Shown: one piece after another, positions 7,535 through 15,421 of the stretch | Layout of the letters: each line of letters starts with the position of its first letter | Position numbering within the stretch: the first letter of the stretch is position 1 | Assembly (NCBI GenBank): GCA_030539285.1 | Contig: JAUNSH010000002.1 | Span: 49,231-113,230, forward strand | Length of the DNA stretch: 64,000 nt | Reading direction: 5' to 3' | DNA from: Eubacteriales bacterium | GTDB lineage: Bacteria > Bacillota > Clostridia > Oscillospirales > Oscillospiraceae | The notes under the pieces: model-generated | Told to the model about the DNA's origin: nothing | What the model saw: the letters and a program-made list of their open reading frames with translations, nothing else | The model's database searches: none | Program-made: the position numbers and the translations under genes

Positions 7535-8735
7535 CAACTGCATTTTTGTTCTGGAGCATGACGAGAATTTGAGGGGAACCATTCGATTCAACGTGCTGAC
7601 CGAGCGGGACTGTATTGTAGGCGATGTTGGCTGGGAGAGGACAGGCAGTGCCATTACAGAACGGGACATGAGCTACCTCAAGCTGTATTTCGAGCGGCAC
7701 TACTATCTGAACCACGAGAAGGCATTGCGGGATGCCATCCGCATAGTCGCCAACGAAAACCGCTTCCATCCCATTCAGGAATATCTCCAAGCGCTCCGCT
7801 GGGACGAGCAGCCCCGCATTCAGCACGCCTTGCACAGATTCCTGGGGGCGGAGGAATGTCTATTCAACACCGAATGCCTGAAAATTTTCATGCTGGGTGC
7901 CATCAGCCGGGTATTCCATCCCGGCATCAAGTTTGAGCTGATGCTGTGTCTGGTGGGCAGTCAGGGGGCGGGTAAGTCCAGCTTCTTCCGGCTGCTGGCC
8001 GTGCAGGACGAATGGTTTTCCGATGATCTGAAAAAGATCGACGATGACAATGTATACCGAAAAATGCAGGGACACTGGATCATCGAAATGTCGGAGATGC
8101 TGGCCACCGCCAACGCGAAAAGCATTGAGGAGATCCGCAGCTTCATCAGCCGCCAGAAGGAAACCTATAAGGTGCCCTACGACATCCACCCGGAGGATCG
8201 GCCAAGGCAGTGTGTATTCGCCGGCACCTCCAATTCGCTGGACTTTCTGCCGCTGGACAGGGCGGGCAACCGTCGTTTTCTGCCGGTCATGGTGGAGCCG
8301 GACAAGGCGGAAGTACACATTCTGGAAGATGAAGCAGCGTCCCGCGCATATATCGATCAGATGTGGGCAGAGGCGATGACCATTTACCGCAGCGGAGATT
8401 TCCGGCTGTCGCTGCCGAAGGAGTTGGAGGAGGAAGCCCGGAACCGTCAGAAGGCATTCATGCCCGAGGACACCACAAGCGGACGCATCCAGTGCTTTCT
8501 GGATTCTTTCGGAAGTGATGATGTATGCTCCCGGCAGATTTTTGAATTGGGACTGGGACGCATAGGTGAACCAAAGCAATGGGAGATCCGGGAGATCAAC
8601 GACATTATGAACCACACGATCGAGGGCTGGGAGCCGGGTACAACAAAACGGATTCCCGGCTACGGTATCCAGCGCACATGGCGCAGAAAGGCTGGGGTAG
8701 GAGTGGAGCAGTTGGAACTGCCGGAGGGCTGGTAA
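7449..8735 (+). CDS. VapE/VirE-family ATPase (virulence-associated E)
   Basis: A 428-residue protein of the virulence-associated E family, a phage and island P-loop ATPase/helicase thought to act in element replication. The Walker A motif is clear (GSQGAGKSSFFRLL, about residue 175), followed by a Walker B-like hydrophobic strand (HWIIEMSEML) and an arginine-rich RAGNRRFLPV segment typical of the family. The start is uncertain: ATG at 7449 overlaps the CHC2 gene, and ATG at 7467 is also possible; a TTG lies one codon before 7449. With the CHC2 protein it forms a two-gene primase-helicase-like module. No second copy or truncation is visible. Confidence 0.87.
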   Translation: MNESTGMTQQEIFLNLKKNGKDNVLQTIDNCIFVLEHDENLRGTIRFNVLTERDCIVGDVGWERTGSAITERDMSYLKLYFERHYYLNHEKALRDAIRIVANENRFHPIQEYLQALRWDEQPRIQHALHRFLGAEECLFNTECLKIFMLGAISRVFHPGIKFELMLCLVGSQGAGKSSFFRLLAVQDEWFSDDLKKIDDDNVYRKMQGHWIIEMSEMLATANAKSIEEIRSFISRQKETYKVPYDIHPEDRPRQCVFAGTSNSLDFLPLDRAGNRRFLPVMVEPDKAEVHILEDEAASRAYIDQMWAEAMTIYRSGDFRLSLPKELEEEARNRQKAFMPEDTTSGRIQCFLDSFGSDDVCSRQIFELGLGRIGEPKQWEIREINDIMNHTIEGWEPGTTKRIPGYGIQRTWRRKAGVGVEQLELPEGW

Positions 8736-9267
8736 GCAGTCATCCTCTATCCCAGTAAACAGCCGGTAAACGAGCCGGTCAACGTATTTTCAAAACCTTC
8801 AAATGCCGAAAAGAGGAATAATCCTTAAATTCTCTTTGGATTCCTTGCTTTTTTCTTTTTGAAGAGAAGATGTAAACAGAGAATTGCAAAACAGGAAACG
8901 AGGGTGGAAAGGGCCAATGTCAACTGCACAGAGGTTTTCTTGCGCCCGTTTACACCAGCCCGTCAACGATTAGTGGCGCAATATCTGCGCAGGGAAAATA
9001 AAGGGTTTGGAAAACAGCGAAATAGTTTTTCCTTCCCTGTGAAAAATGCGCCAACAAGCGATGAAGCAAAGATCGAATCCAATTCGCAGTACGGGAAAGG
9101 ACTGCACTGGTTGACGAATTGGTTCGCAAATTGCTGCATTCGCCGGGTCAGCCTGTGACCCGGACATGGCGGATGAGAAAATGGAGGGATTTTCAGGACC
9201 AAAGAAAATTCGCCGGACAGCAAGGTTACTGTACAGAAAACAGAATTTGATTCAGGAGGGAACGAAC
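8736..9267 (+). other. Gap of about 530 bases inside the island
   Basis: There is no convincing gene. A 99-codon frame (8859-9158) begins with TTG, lacks a ribosome binding site and has a low-complexity product. An A/T-rich pyrimidine run (CTTGCTTTTTTC) near 8846 could help termination, but no strong stem precedes it. The end of the stretch holds the AGGAGG site of the gene at 9268. Confidence 0.5.
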
Positions 9268-9504
9268 ATGAAAAAGGGAAGAAAAATCAACAGAGTCCGC
9301 TGCGACATTCAGTCTCACATCATTGCCGCGGGTTACACCCAGAAGGAAGCGGTGGAGGCCTGCTCCGCCGAGTATGGATGGAGTGACAGCGACTCCAATT
9401 TTTCCGCCAAACTGAGTGACCAGACCCTGCGCTATCGGGAAGCACTGGAGCTTGCCGACGTGCTGGGCTATGAGATCGTCTGGCAGAAGCGGCGGGATAA
9501 TTGA
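9268..9504 (+). CDS. Small regulator-like protein of the island
   Basis: A 78-residue basic protein starting MKKGRKINRVRCDIQSHI, with a strong CAGGAGGGAA site. Its helical pattern (SHIIAAGYTQKEAVEAC, then LSDQTLRYREALELADVLGYEI) suits a compact helix-turn-helix fold of the Cro/repressor kind found next to excisionases. I recognise the type but no named family. It lies 49 bases before the excisionase gene and may control xis/int expression. Confidence 0.65.
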   Translation: MKKGRKINRVRCDIQSHIIAAGYTQKEAVEACSAEYGWSDSDSNFSAKLSDQTLRYREALELADVLGYEIVWQKRRDN

Positions 9505-9553
9505 TCTCGTCCTGTTCGAAAAGAAATCCGTTTACCATCGGAAAGGAACGCGA

Positions 9554-9754
9554 ATGGAATATAAGGTGCCAATTCAAGAAAAATATGCGCTGACTGTCGA
9601 TGAAATGGCCGCATATACCAATATCGGTCAGAAGAAACTCCATTGGGTCATCAACGAATACAAGGACGCGGATTTTCTTCTGAGGATCGGGAACAAGACA
9701 CTGTTCAAGCGGGCCGCGTTTACCCAGTTCCTTGATAAGGCTGAGTGCTTATAA
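9554..9754 (+). CDS. xis: Tn916-type excisionase
   Basis: A 66-residue protein resembling the Tn916 excisionase: N-terminal VPIQEKYALTVDEMAAYTNIG, the IGQKKLHWVINEY recognition helix, DADFLLRIGNKTLFKR wing and a short C-terminal helix. It binds DNA near the attachment sites and biases the integrase towards excision. An AAAGGAACG site precedes the ATG. The order xis-int, with int 86 bases downstream, is the Tn916 arrangement. Confidence 0.85.
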   Translation: MEYKVPIQEKYALTVDEMAAYTNIGQKKLHWVINEYKDADFLLRIGNKTLFKRAAFTQFLDKAECL

Positions 9755-9778
9755 ACTGAAAATCAGTCTTTTCATTTC

Positions 9779-9823
9779 GGGGCAGACATGGTAATATAGA
9801 GGTGTCATGTCTGCCCCTTCTTA
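9779..9823 (+). terminator. Strong hairpin between xis and int
   Basis: A perfect 12-bp stem GGGGCAGACATG / CATGTCTGCCCC (9779-9790 and 9806-9817) with a 15-base loop, followed by TTCTTAT. It could terminate or attenuate xis read-through into int, or be a binding site for recombination proteins. Confidence 0.6.
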
Positions 9824-9840
9824 TGAGAAAGGAGCTGCGA

Positions 9841-11097
9841 ATGAGCGTAAAGAGAAGGGACAGCAAAAACCGAATTTTGCAAAATGGTGAAAGTCAGCGT
9901 CCCGACGGCAGGTATCGATACAAGTACATTGACGCCAATGGAAAAGAGAGGGATCTCTATTCCTGGCGGCTGGTTTCCACGGACAAGGTTCCGGCTGGCG
10001 TAAAGAATTGTGAACCCCTCCGGGATATGATCCGAAGGGTTCAGGCAGATTTGAATTTCGGCATCGTTCCAGATGGCGGCGGCTTGACGGTTGTGCAGAT
10101 GTGTGAGAAATACCTGCTGACACAAAATGGTATCCGGGAAAACACCAGAGCCAACCATAAGACGGTGATGAACATTCTGAAGAAGCATCCCTTTGGAAGC
10201 ACCAGAATCGACAAGATCAAGGTTCTGGACGCCAAGCTGTTTCTGGTGAGCCTTCAGAAAGATGACGGAAGGTCTTACAGTTCCATCCACAGTATCAGAG
10301 GAGTCCTGCGTCCCGCGTTCCAACTGGCTTTGGAGAGCGACTATATCAAGCGGAATCCCTTTGATTTTCAGCTGAAGGATGTACTGGTCAACGACGCTGT
10401 GACCCGCGAAGCCATTTCCAGGCAGGACGAGAAGAAATTCCTGAAATTTGTGAAGGAAGATCCGCACTTTTCCGTTTATTACGACGCAATCTATATTCTG
10501 TTCAAAACAGGAATGCGAATTTCGGAGTTCTGCGGATTGACGCTGGCGGATATCGATTTGGAGCAGAGAACCATCAACATTGACCACCAGCTCCAGCGCA
10601 AGGGCAATGGCGAACTGTATATTCTTGATGGTCAGAGCCTGTCCGCAAAAACGAAGACGCCTTCCGGAACACGGTGCATCCCCATGCTGACCAACGAGGT
10701 ACACGCGGCGTTCTGTAATCTGGTTCAGAACCGAAAGGCACCGAAGGTAGAACCTCTGGTAGATGGCTGCGGCGGCTTTTTGGTCCTGAATGAGATGGCG
10801 CGCAAGGGCCTGCGCCCGATGGTCGCGATGGATTGGGAGCACATCTTCAAGCGTATTCTGGACAAGTACAACAGCATCTATAAAGTCCAGATGCCAAAGG
10901 TCACACCCCACGTCTGCCGTCACACATTTTGTAACAACATGGCCAATTCCGGCATGAATCCGGCGCATCTTCAGTATTACATGGGCCATTCGGATATCTC
11001 CGTGACCATGAAGCACTATGTTCATACGAAGACCGAGGATACCCGTCAAGAGGGGCTGCGCCTGATGAAGGAAGGAAAACTGGCCAATTTTCGCTGA
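9841..11097 (+). CDS. int: Tn916-family tyrosine integrase
   Basis: A 418-residue tyrosine recombinase. An N-terminal arm-type DNA-binding region (about residues 1-60, RYRYKYIDANGKERDLYSW) is followed by a SAM-like core-binding domain and the catalytic domain. The catalytic residues are visible: Arg in TGMRISEFCGL, His and Arg in HVCRHTF, His in YMGHSD and the nucleophile Tyr in KHYVH. The ATG at 9841 is preceded by GAAAGGAGC, so the longer frame from 9802 is not used. It catalyses integration and excision of the small island together with Xis. Its attachment core could not be identified. Confidence 0.92.
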   Translation: MSVKRRDSKNRILQNGESQRPDGRYRYKYIDANGKERDLYSWRLVSTDKVPAGVKNCEPLRDMIRRVQADLNFGIVPDGGGLTVVQMCEKYLLTQNGIRENTRANHKTVMNILKKHPFGSTRIDKIKVLDAKLFLVSLQKDDGRSYSSIHSIRGVLRPAFQLALESDYIKRNPFDFQLKDVLVNDAVTREAISRQDEKKFLKFVKEDPHFSVYYDAIYILFKTGMRISEFCGLTLADIDLEQRTINIDHQLQRKGNGELYILDGQSLSAKTKTPSGTRCIPMLTNEVHAAFCNLVQNRKAPKVEPLVDGCGGFLVLNEMARKGLRPMVAMDWEHIFKRILDKYNSIYKVQMPKVTPHVCRHTFCNNMANSGMNPAHLQYYMGHSDISVTMKHYVHTKTEDTRQEGLRLMKEGKLANFR

Positions 11098-11139
11098 GTG
11101 GTAAAACCAGCTTAGAGCGGGTATTTTACCACGATTTTT
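11098..11139 (+). terminator. Terminator after int
   Basis: GTGGTAAAA (11098-11106) pairs with TTTTACCAC (11124-11132), followed by GATTTTT. A second small stem ACCAC/GTGGT follows at once. The dyads may also belong to the island's attachment region. Confidence 0.55.
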
Positions 11140-11270
11140 ACCACTTTCGGGTGGTAAGCTATGCGCTGATATGCCAGGATATGCCGGAACGGCAGGGAAG
11201 AACGGTTCTGAAAACCGGAGTGAATTATGGCATATTCCGGCATAAAGGCGCAAGAAATGGAGTTTAGAAG

Positions 11271-11699
11271 ATGGTAAAAATCTTATTTTTATGCCATGGC
11301 AACATCTGCCGCAGCCCTATGGCGCAGTACATTTTGCAGGACATGGTTTCCCGGTCAGGACGGACGGGGGAATTTGAGATTGACTCGGCGGCGGTGAGCC
11401 GGGAGGAGATCGGTAATCCTGTCTATCCGCCCGCCCGGCGGGAGATGGAGCGGCGGGGTGTCCCTTGTGGCGGTCACCGGGCACGGCAGGTCACGATGGA
11501 GGACTACCGGCATTTTGACCGGATCTATTATATGGACGGGAGCAACGCCCGGTTCCTTGCCCGGATGCTGCCCCGTGACCCGGACAAGATCCGCCCGCTG
11601 CTTGACCGGGACGTGGCCGATCCCTGGTATACTGGAGATTTCATCCGGACCTACGAGGATCTGGTGGAAGGGTGCAAAAAGATTTTGGAGGAATTTTAA
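11271..11699 (+). CDS. Low-molecular-weight protein-tyrosine phosphatase
   Basis: A 142-residue enzyme of the LMW-PTP family (also close to arsenate reductases). The N-terminal phosphate-binding loop CHGNICRS gives the nucleophile Cys8 and Arg14 of the CX5R signature. The general acid is expected in the C-terminal VADPWY, at the Asp before Pro. Length is typical. It ends directly against the GTG start of the DUF2284 gene, so the two are probably co-transcribed. Substrates are unknown; in Firmicutes these enzymes often oppose tyrosine kinases of capsule or exopolysaccharide systems. Confidence 0.9.
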   Translation: MVKILFLCHGNICRSPMAQYILQDMVSRSGRTGEFEIDSAAVSREEIGNPVYPPARREMERRGVPCGGHRARQVTMEDYRHFDRIYYMDGSNARFLARMLPRDPDKIRPLLDRDVADPWYTGDFIRTYEDLVEGCKKILEEF

Positions 11700-12233
11700 G
11701 TGAACAGAGAACTGCTGGAAAGCAAGCTTTCGGAGCTGCCGCTGTATATTTATGATTTTATTGACCCCAATGAGCTGGAGTTCTCCGAGCGCATCCGCTT
11801 GATCTGCCAGCACGAGTGCCCTAAGTACGGCACCACCTGGGCCTGCCCCCCCGGCGTGGGCACCGTGGCGGAATGTCAGGCGCGGTGCGCGGGTTACCAA
11901 AACTGCCTTCTGATCTCCTCCATTGCCGAGGTAGCGGACATCGCGGATATTGATGGGACGCTTGCTACCCGCCCGGCTCACGAGGCGCTGACGGAGCAGG
12001 TGGCGGCGATCCTCCGGGAGCAGGGGGAGAAGCCCTACATCCTGTCCACCCAGGCCTGTTCCATTTGTGACCGCTGCGCCATTCTGGACGGCCAGCCCTG
12101 CCGGTTCCCGGAGAAGATGCACCCCTGTGTGGAGAGCCACGGCATCAACGTGGTGCCCATTCTGGAAAAACTGGGGCTGGACTTTCAGTTCGGCGCCAAT
12201 GTGGTCACATGGATCTCGCTGCTGCTGTTCTGA
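11700..12233 (+). CDS. DUF2284 putative metal-binding protein
   Basis: A 177-residue Cys-rich protein of the DUF2284 family. Conserved Cys pairs are visible in HECPKYGTTWACPPG near the N-terminus and in ACSICDRCAILDGQPC towards the C-terminus, followed by the HPCVESHGINV motif. This pattern suggests an Fe-S or zinc site, but the biochemical role is unknown. The GTG start immediately follows the TAA of the phosphatase gene, so translation is probably coupled. Confidence 0.83.
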   Translation: MNRELLESKLSELPLYIYDFIDPNELEFSERIRLICQHECPKYGTTWACPPGVGTVAECQARCAGYQNCLLISSIAEVADIADIDGTLATRPAHEALTEQVAAILREQGEKPYILSTQACSICDRCAILDGQPCRFPEKMHPCVESHGINVVPILEKLGLDFQFGANVVTWISLLLF

Positions 12234-12251
12234 AAAATTTGTGAGTGCACC

Positions 12252-12672
12252 GATACCGAGCTGATACTCAGTGGTGTGGCGGATATAGAACGCCTGTGCA
12301 CGCATCGGCTGGCGGCCCTGCCGCCGGGACGTCGAGGACGCCGTCCCCTACGAGCAATCGGGGCATCGATACCGAGTTGATACTCAGTGGTGTGGCGGAT
12401 ATAGAACGCCTGTGCACGCATCGGCTGGCGGCCCTGCCGCCGGGACGTCGAGGACGCCGTCCCCTACGAGCAATCGGGGCATCGATACCGAGTTGATACT
12501 CAGTGGTGTGGCGGATATAGAACGCCTGTGCACGCATCGGCTGGCGGCCCTGCCGCCGGGACGTCGAGGACGCCGTCCCCTACGAGCAATCGGGGCATTG
12601 ATACCGAGCTGATACCCAATGGCGTGGCGAATATAGAACGCCTGCGCACGCATTGGCTGGCGGCCCTGCCGC
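12252..12672. repeat. Tandem 116-bp repeat, three full copies and a diverged fourth
   Basis: The motif GATACCGAG begins at 12252, 12368, 12484 and 12600, exactly 116 bases apart. Copies 1-3 are almost identical; copy 4 is diverged and stops short at about 12672. Each full unit contains GACGTCGAGGACGCC followed by GTCCCCTAC, which also forms the short palindrome at 15387-15416. Because 116 is not a multiple of three, the repeated open frames shift and are not protein-coding. The array fills the gap between the DUF2284 and parB-like genes. Confidence 0.9.
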
Positions 12673-12682
12673 CCCCTACGGA

Positions 12683-13465
12683 TTATTTCGGTATGGTGAT
12701 CGTCAGCACGATCTGGCTGTCCGTCTCCCGGCGTTCGGATACCGCCGGGATGCCGGACAGCTGTATTTTTTGCAGATTCTGGGTCAGATTGTTGAGGAAC
12801 GCCCCTACATTGGCGCTTCGCTTTTTTGCAGACGGGGTGTTGAGCAGGCTTTCGATGTAGCGTTCCGTCCGGGCCACGCTCATGTTCTGCCGGACGATCT
12901 CCTTGATCGCCGCCAGCGCGGCAGACTCGTCGGGAAGACGCAGCAGCGCCCGGGCGTGGCGTTCCGTCAGTCCCGCTTCCCGCAGGGCTTCCAGCACCGC
13001 CGGGGAGTGGCGCAGAAGGCGCAGCTTGTTGGCCACCGCGCTCTGGCTCTTTCCCAGCAGCCGCGCCGCCTGCTCCTGGCTCATGCCGAAGCGGTCCAGA
13101 AGACATCGGATGCCCTGGGCTTCCTCAATAAAGTCCAGGTCCTGCCGCTGCAAATTCTCCACCAGCGCCGCCATGCCCGATTCCAGATCGTCCATGCGCA
13201 TTAAAATGCAGGGGATGTCCGTGACCCCGGCCAGCTGGGCAGCCCTTAACCGCCGCTCTCCGGAGATCAGCTCATAGACGTTGTCCCGGCGGCGGACGGA
13301 CAGCGGCTGCAAAATGCCGTGCTGCCGGATGGACTCTGCCAGCTCGTCCAATGCCCCGGCGGCGAAGACCTTCCGGGGCTGAGCCGGGTTGGGCTGGATG
13401 GATTGGGCCGGCAGGAAAACCACCCGTCCGGTTTCCATGTAGGTTTTCAGCTTCTGGCACTGCAT
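12683..13465 (-). CDS. ParB/Noc-family chromosome partition or nucleoid-occlusion protein
   Basis: A 260-residue ParB-like protein. The N-terminal CTPase/ParB domain has IQPNPAQPRKVF, then the ISGERRLRAAQLAG box that contacts CTP. The central helix-turn-helix (GMSQEQAARLLGKSQSAVANKLRLL) binds a parS-like or Noc-binding site, and the C-terminal part would dimerise. The ATG at 13465 is chosen for its AAGGAGG site, 8 bases upstream; a longer frame begins at 13498. No parA partner is adjacent, which favours a Noc-like role, but Noc and ParB cannot be separated safely by eye. Confidence 0.87.
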   Translation of the reverse strand: MQCQKLKTYMETGRVVFLPAQSIQPNPAQPRKVFAAGALDELAESIRQHGILQPLSVRRRDNVYELISGERRLRAAQLAGVTDIPCILMRMDDLESGMAALVENLQRQDLDFIEEAQGIRCLLDRFGMSQEQAARLLGKSQSAVANKLRLLRHSPAVLEALREAGLTERHARALLRLPDESAALAAIKEIVRQNMSVARTERYIESLLNTPSAKKRSANVGAFLNNLTQNLQKIQLSGIPAVSERRETDSQIVLTITIPK

Positions 13466-13581
13466 TGAGCCGTCCTCCTTATAGAATGATGGCTCCATTT
13501 TAGGCCATGGAACGGGGGAAATACAGCGAAAAGGGAGCAGGGTCTATGGAAACCGTGCGACTTTTTTCTGCAAATCGATCC

Positions 13582-13672
13582 GTAGGGGCGGGTCACCGAC
13601 CCGCCCGTCCGCGAAGCGGCTGTGCGTAGGTCCGGCTGGTACCGATGGGCGGTCGGTGACCCGCCCCTGTGG
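13582..13672. repeat. GTAGGG-bounded intergenic palindrome
   Basis: It begins GTAGGGGCGGGTCACCGACC and ends with the near-complementary GTCGGTGACCCGCCCC, forming a long imperfect stem. This is one of at least six related cassettes in the window. No gene is present between 13499 and 13690. Confidence 0.8.
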
Positions 13673-13693
13673 TATAAAAATTGGAAAATCCTA

Positions 13694-13722
13694 TTTACTT
13701 TTGTGAACAAATCGTGTATATT
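13694..13722 (+). promoter_or_regulatory. Promoter of the riboswitch-controlled folT
   Basis: TTTACT at 13694-13699, a 17-base spacer and TATATT at 13717-13722. The predicted start near 13729 falls almost exactly on the 5' edge of the riboswitch aptamer, which supports both calls. Confidence 0.65.
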
Positions 13723-13730
13723 GTCCCTTG

Positions 13731-13827
13731 AACAGAGTAGGAAGCCGCGCGTCAAGTGCCACCGGGACGGGGAGTTTGCCCGGAGGACGAAGGATTTTTC
13801 CACGATGGGGTTTCCGCACCCGCTGTT
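13731..13827 (+). promoter_or_regulatory. Tetrahydrofolate (THF/folT) riboswitch aptamer
   Basis: The sequence after the promoter carries the conserved landmarks of the THF riboswitch: AGAGTAG at the 5' side, GCGCGTCAAGTGCC, the stem CCGGGAC...GCCCGG, then GGACGAAGG, and a closing helix in which AACAG (13731-13735) pairs with CTGTT (13823-13827). It precedes an expression-platform terminator and a folate-transporter S component, the usual regulon. Binding of reduced folates is expected to favour termination and so lower folT expression when folate is plentiful. The call rests on remembered consensus and context, not on a covariance search. Confidence 0.85.
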
Positions 13828-13898
13828 GCATATGGGACATCCTCCTTTATGTAGCAACGATACTCGGTCGGGCAATGGGCTTGACGAGGCAAAACAGC

Positions 13899-13926
13899 TC
13901 CCCAGTGAGATTCACTGGGGATTTTC
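13899..13926 (+). terminator. Riboswitch expression-platform terminator
   Basis: A perfect 10-bp stem TCCCCAGTGA / TCACTGGGGA with a 3-base loop is followed by TTTTCAGTTTT. It lies between the THF aptamer and the folT ribosome binding site, where a regulated terminator is expected. Confidence 0.8.
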
Positions 13927-13968
13927 AGTTTTATGTCAACCGTTGCCGCAAAAAAAGGAGGCATTTTT

Positions 13969-15081
13969 ATGCGGAAAATTCAAAAAAGCACCACTATCTA
14001 TCCCCATCCCTTCTCCAAAGCTTATTGGCACGACGCTGCCATGGAGCTGAAGGACACCAAAATGCTGGTCATTGCCGCCCTGATGATCGCCCTGCGGGTT
14101 TCCATGAAGTGGACGGTGATCCCGCTGGCACCTAACCTGAACATCAATGTGGGCGCGCCTCTTATCAACGCCATGGGGGCCATGATCTTTGGACCTGTGG
14201 TGGCGGCGCTGGCAGCCTGCGTGTCCGATCTGGCGGGCTTCCTGCTGTTCCCTCAGGGCGGTGTGTATTTTCTGCCCTACATGTTCGTGGAGGTTGCCGG
14301 CAGCGTGCTGTTCGCCCTGTTCTTCTACCGGGCGAAGGTCACCGTCACCCGCGTCATTCTGGCCCGGTTCTCCATGGACCTGTTCGTGAACATCATTCTC
14401 AACTCCCTGGTGTCCATGTGGTACTACGCGGCTATCATGGGCAAGTCCTACGCCTTCATGATCCTGCCCGCCGTCATCAAGAACCTGTGCCTGTTCCCCA
14501 TCGAATCCTTTCTGCTGACGCTGTTCCTCGGCGTGGTGATCCCCGTTACCCGGCGGATGAAGCTGACCTATGTGGCGTCCAGCGGCGGCACCGAGGTGGC
14601 GGAGACTGATAAGAAGAAGTCCCACCGGGCCGACGAGCTGAAGTTCGACAAGAAACACCTGATCCTGCTGCTGGCCCTGTTCGCCGTGGGCGTGTGCTGC
14701 GTGGTGGGCTACCTGGCCTATTACTATGACAATAACTCCATTTCTTCCAGCTACACCGCTCAGGAGCGGTATGAGATCAACACCCAGATGATCGACGTGG
14801 TGCAGGAGCAGTCTGACGAATACGACGACGCTACCCTGGTGACCACCGTGGAAAGCGCCTATAAGAAATTCCTTGGTGAGACTACGACTTACAACGTGGC
14901 GGTGTACGTGGTAGATGACAGCGCGCTGGAAACCTATGGACAGGATCTGGAATCCATCCGGGGCCTTTCCAAATCCAAGGCGAAGGCCGTCGCCGACGAC
15001 GGCGTCATGACCCGGGCGGCGGATGCTACCATCGTCCTGAATACGGACACCGGCGATGTTGTGTCCTTTGAGATGAAGTAA
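13969..15081 (+). CDS. folT: FolT-type ECF transporter S component with extra C-terminal domain
   Basis: A 370-residue protein. Residues about 30-200 hold six hydrophobic segments and resemble FolT, the folate-binding S component that joins the shared EcfA/EcfA'/T energy module in the membrane (APNLNINVGAPLINAMGAMI, SDLAGFLLFPQG). The upstream THF riboswitch supports folate as substrate. Unlike ordinary FolT (about 180 residues) this one continues with a charged linker, a seventh hydrophobic segment (231-251) and about 120 residues ending VLNTDTGDVVSFEMK, possibly outside the membrane. The ATG at 13969 has a perfect AAAAGGAGG site; an earlier in-frame ATG at 13933 lies inside the terminator region and is unlikely. 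Confidence 0.87.
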   Translation: MRKIQKSTTIYPHPFSKAYWHDAAMELKDTKMLVIAALMIALRVSMKWTVIPLAPNLNINVGAPLINAMGAMIFGPVVAALAACVSDLAGFLLFPQGGVYFLPYMFVEVAGSVLFALFFYRAKVTVTRVILARFSMDLFVNIILNSLVSMWYYAAIMGKSYAFMILPAVIKNLCLFPIESFLLTLFLGVVIPVTRRMKLTYVASSGGTEVAETDKKKSHRADELKFDKKHLILLLALFAVGVCCVVGYLAYYYDNNSISSSYTAQERYEINTQMIDVVQEQSDEYDDATLVTTVESAYKKFLGETTTYNVAVYVVDDSALETYGQDLESIRGLSKSKAKAVADDGVMTRAADATIVLNTDTGDVVSFEMK

Positions 15082-15085
15082 AGAA

Positions 15086-15123
15086 ACAGCTGGCATTGCA
15101 AAAAACGCGATGCCAGCTGTTTG
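15086..15123 (+). terminator. Terminator after folT
   Basis: An 11-bp stem ACAGCTGGCAT / ATGCCAGCTGT flanks a 13-base loop immediately after the folT stop codon. The T tract is short (TTT), so efficiency is uncertain. Confidence 0.6.
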
Positions 15124-15168
15124 CATTCGTAGGGGGCGTGGTGCTCCGCGCAGCGAATCAAAATGCTA

Positions 15169-15326
15169 ATACTAAAACCTGATTAAAAACTTTAAATCTT
15201 TCCGGTCTGAATTGCGTCAGAACGCGTTATCTTCCTTGATGGGCGTCAGCCCATCTGCGTCATCTGCCTTTTTTGACACAATTCATCCTCGGAAATCTTT
15301 TAAAGCTTTCAATCAGGTTTTAGTAT
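15169..15326. repeat. MITE-like element with imperfect terminal inverted repeats
   Basis: About 158 bases bounded by ATACTAAAACCTGATT on the left and AATCAGGTTTTAGTAT on the right. Complementarity continues inward for about 30 bases with a few mismatches (AAAACTTTAAA against TTTAAAGCTTT). There is no coding capacity. TA dinucleotides flank it, but a target duplication is not certain. Confidence 0.7.
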
Positions 15327-15386
15327 AATGATTGCCAATGGCAATCATACCTTAATTCAATGTCCCCGACGCCCCGTTGGAATGCG

Positions 15387-15416
15387 GTAGGGAACGTCGA
15401 GGACGCCGTCCCCTAC
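15387..15416. repeat. Short GTAGGG/CCCTAC palindrome
   Basis: Thirty bases beginning GTAGGG and ending CCCTAC with a GC-rich interior (ACGTCGAGGACGCCGTC). It shares this interior with the 116-bp tandem repeats at 12252-12672 and lies just past the spoVT stop codon. Confidence 0.75.
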
Positions 15417-15421
15417 GGGCT

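Larger units (their letters stand above)
6569..11139. mobile_element. Small integrative island (primase-like, VapE-like, Xis, Int)
   Basis: A compact plus-strand set of mobility and replication genes: CHC2 zinc-finger protein, VapE-like ATPase, a small regulator-like protein, a Tn916-type excisionase and a tyrosine integrase. The layout recalls phage-satellite-like integrative elements. There are no capsid, portal or conjugation genes. The true ends are unknown. The given limits run from the first promoter to the terminator after the integrase. I searched by eye for a direct repeat shared by the 5.9-6.6 kb and 11.1-11.3 kb flanks and found none I trust. Confidence 0.6.

Noticed and set aside
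8859-9158. A 99-codon frame in the small island
   Set aside because: TTG start without a ribosome binding site and no recognisable pattern.
12245-12860. Repeated short open frames in the 116-bp array
   Set aside because: The unit is not a multiple of three, the frames exist on both strands and none has a ribosome binding site.
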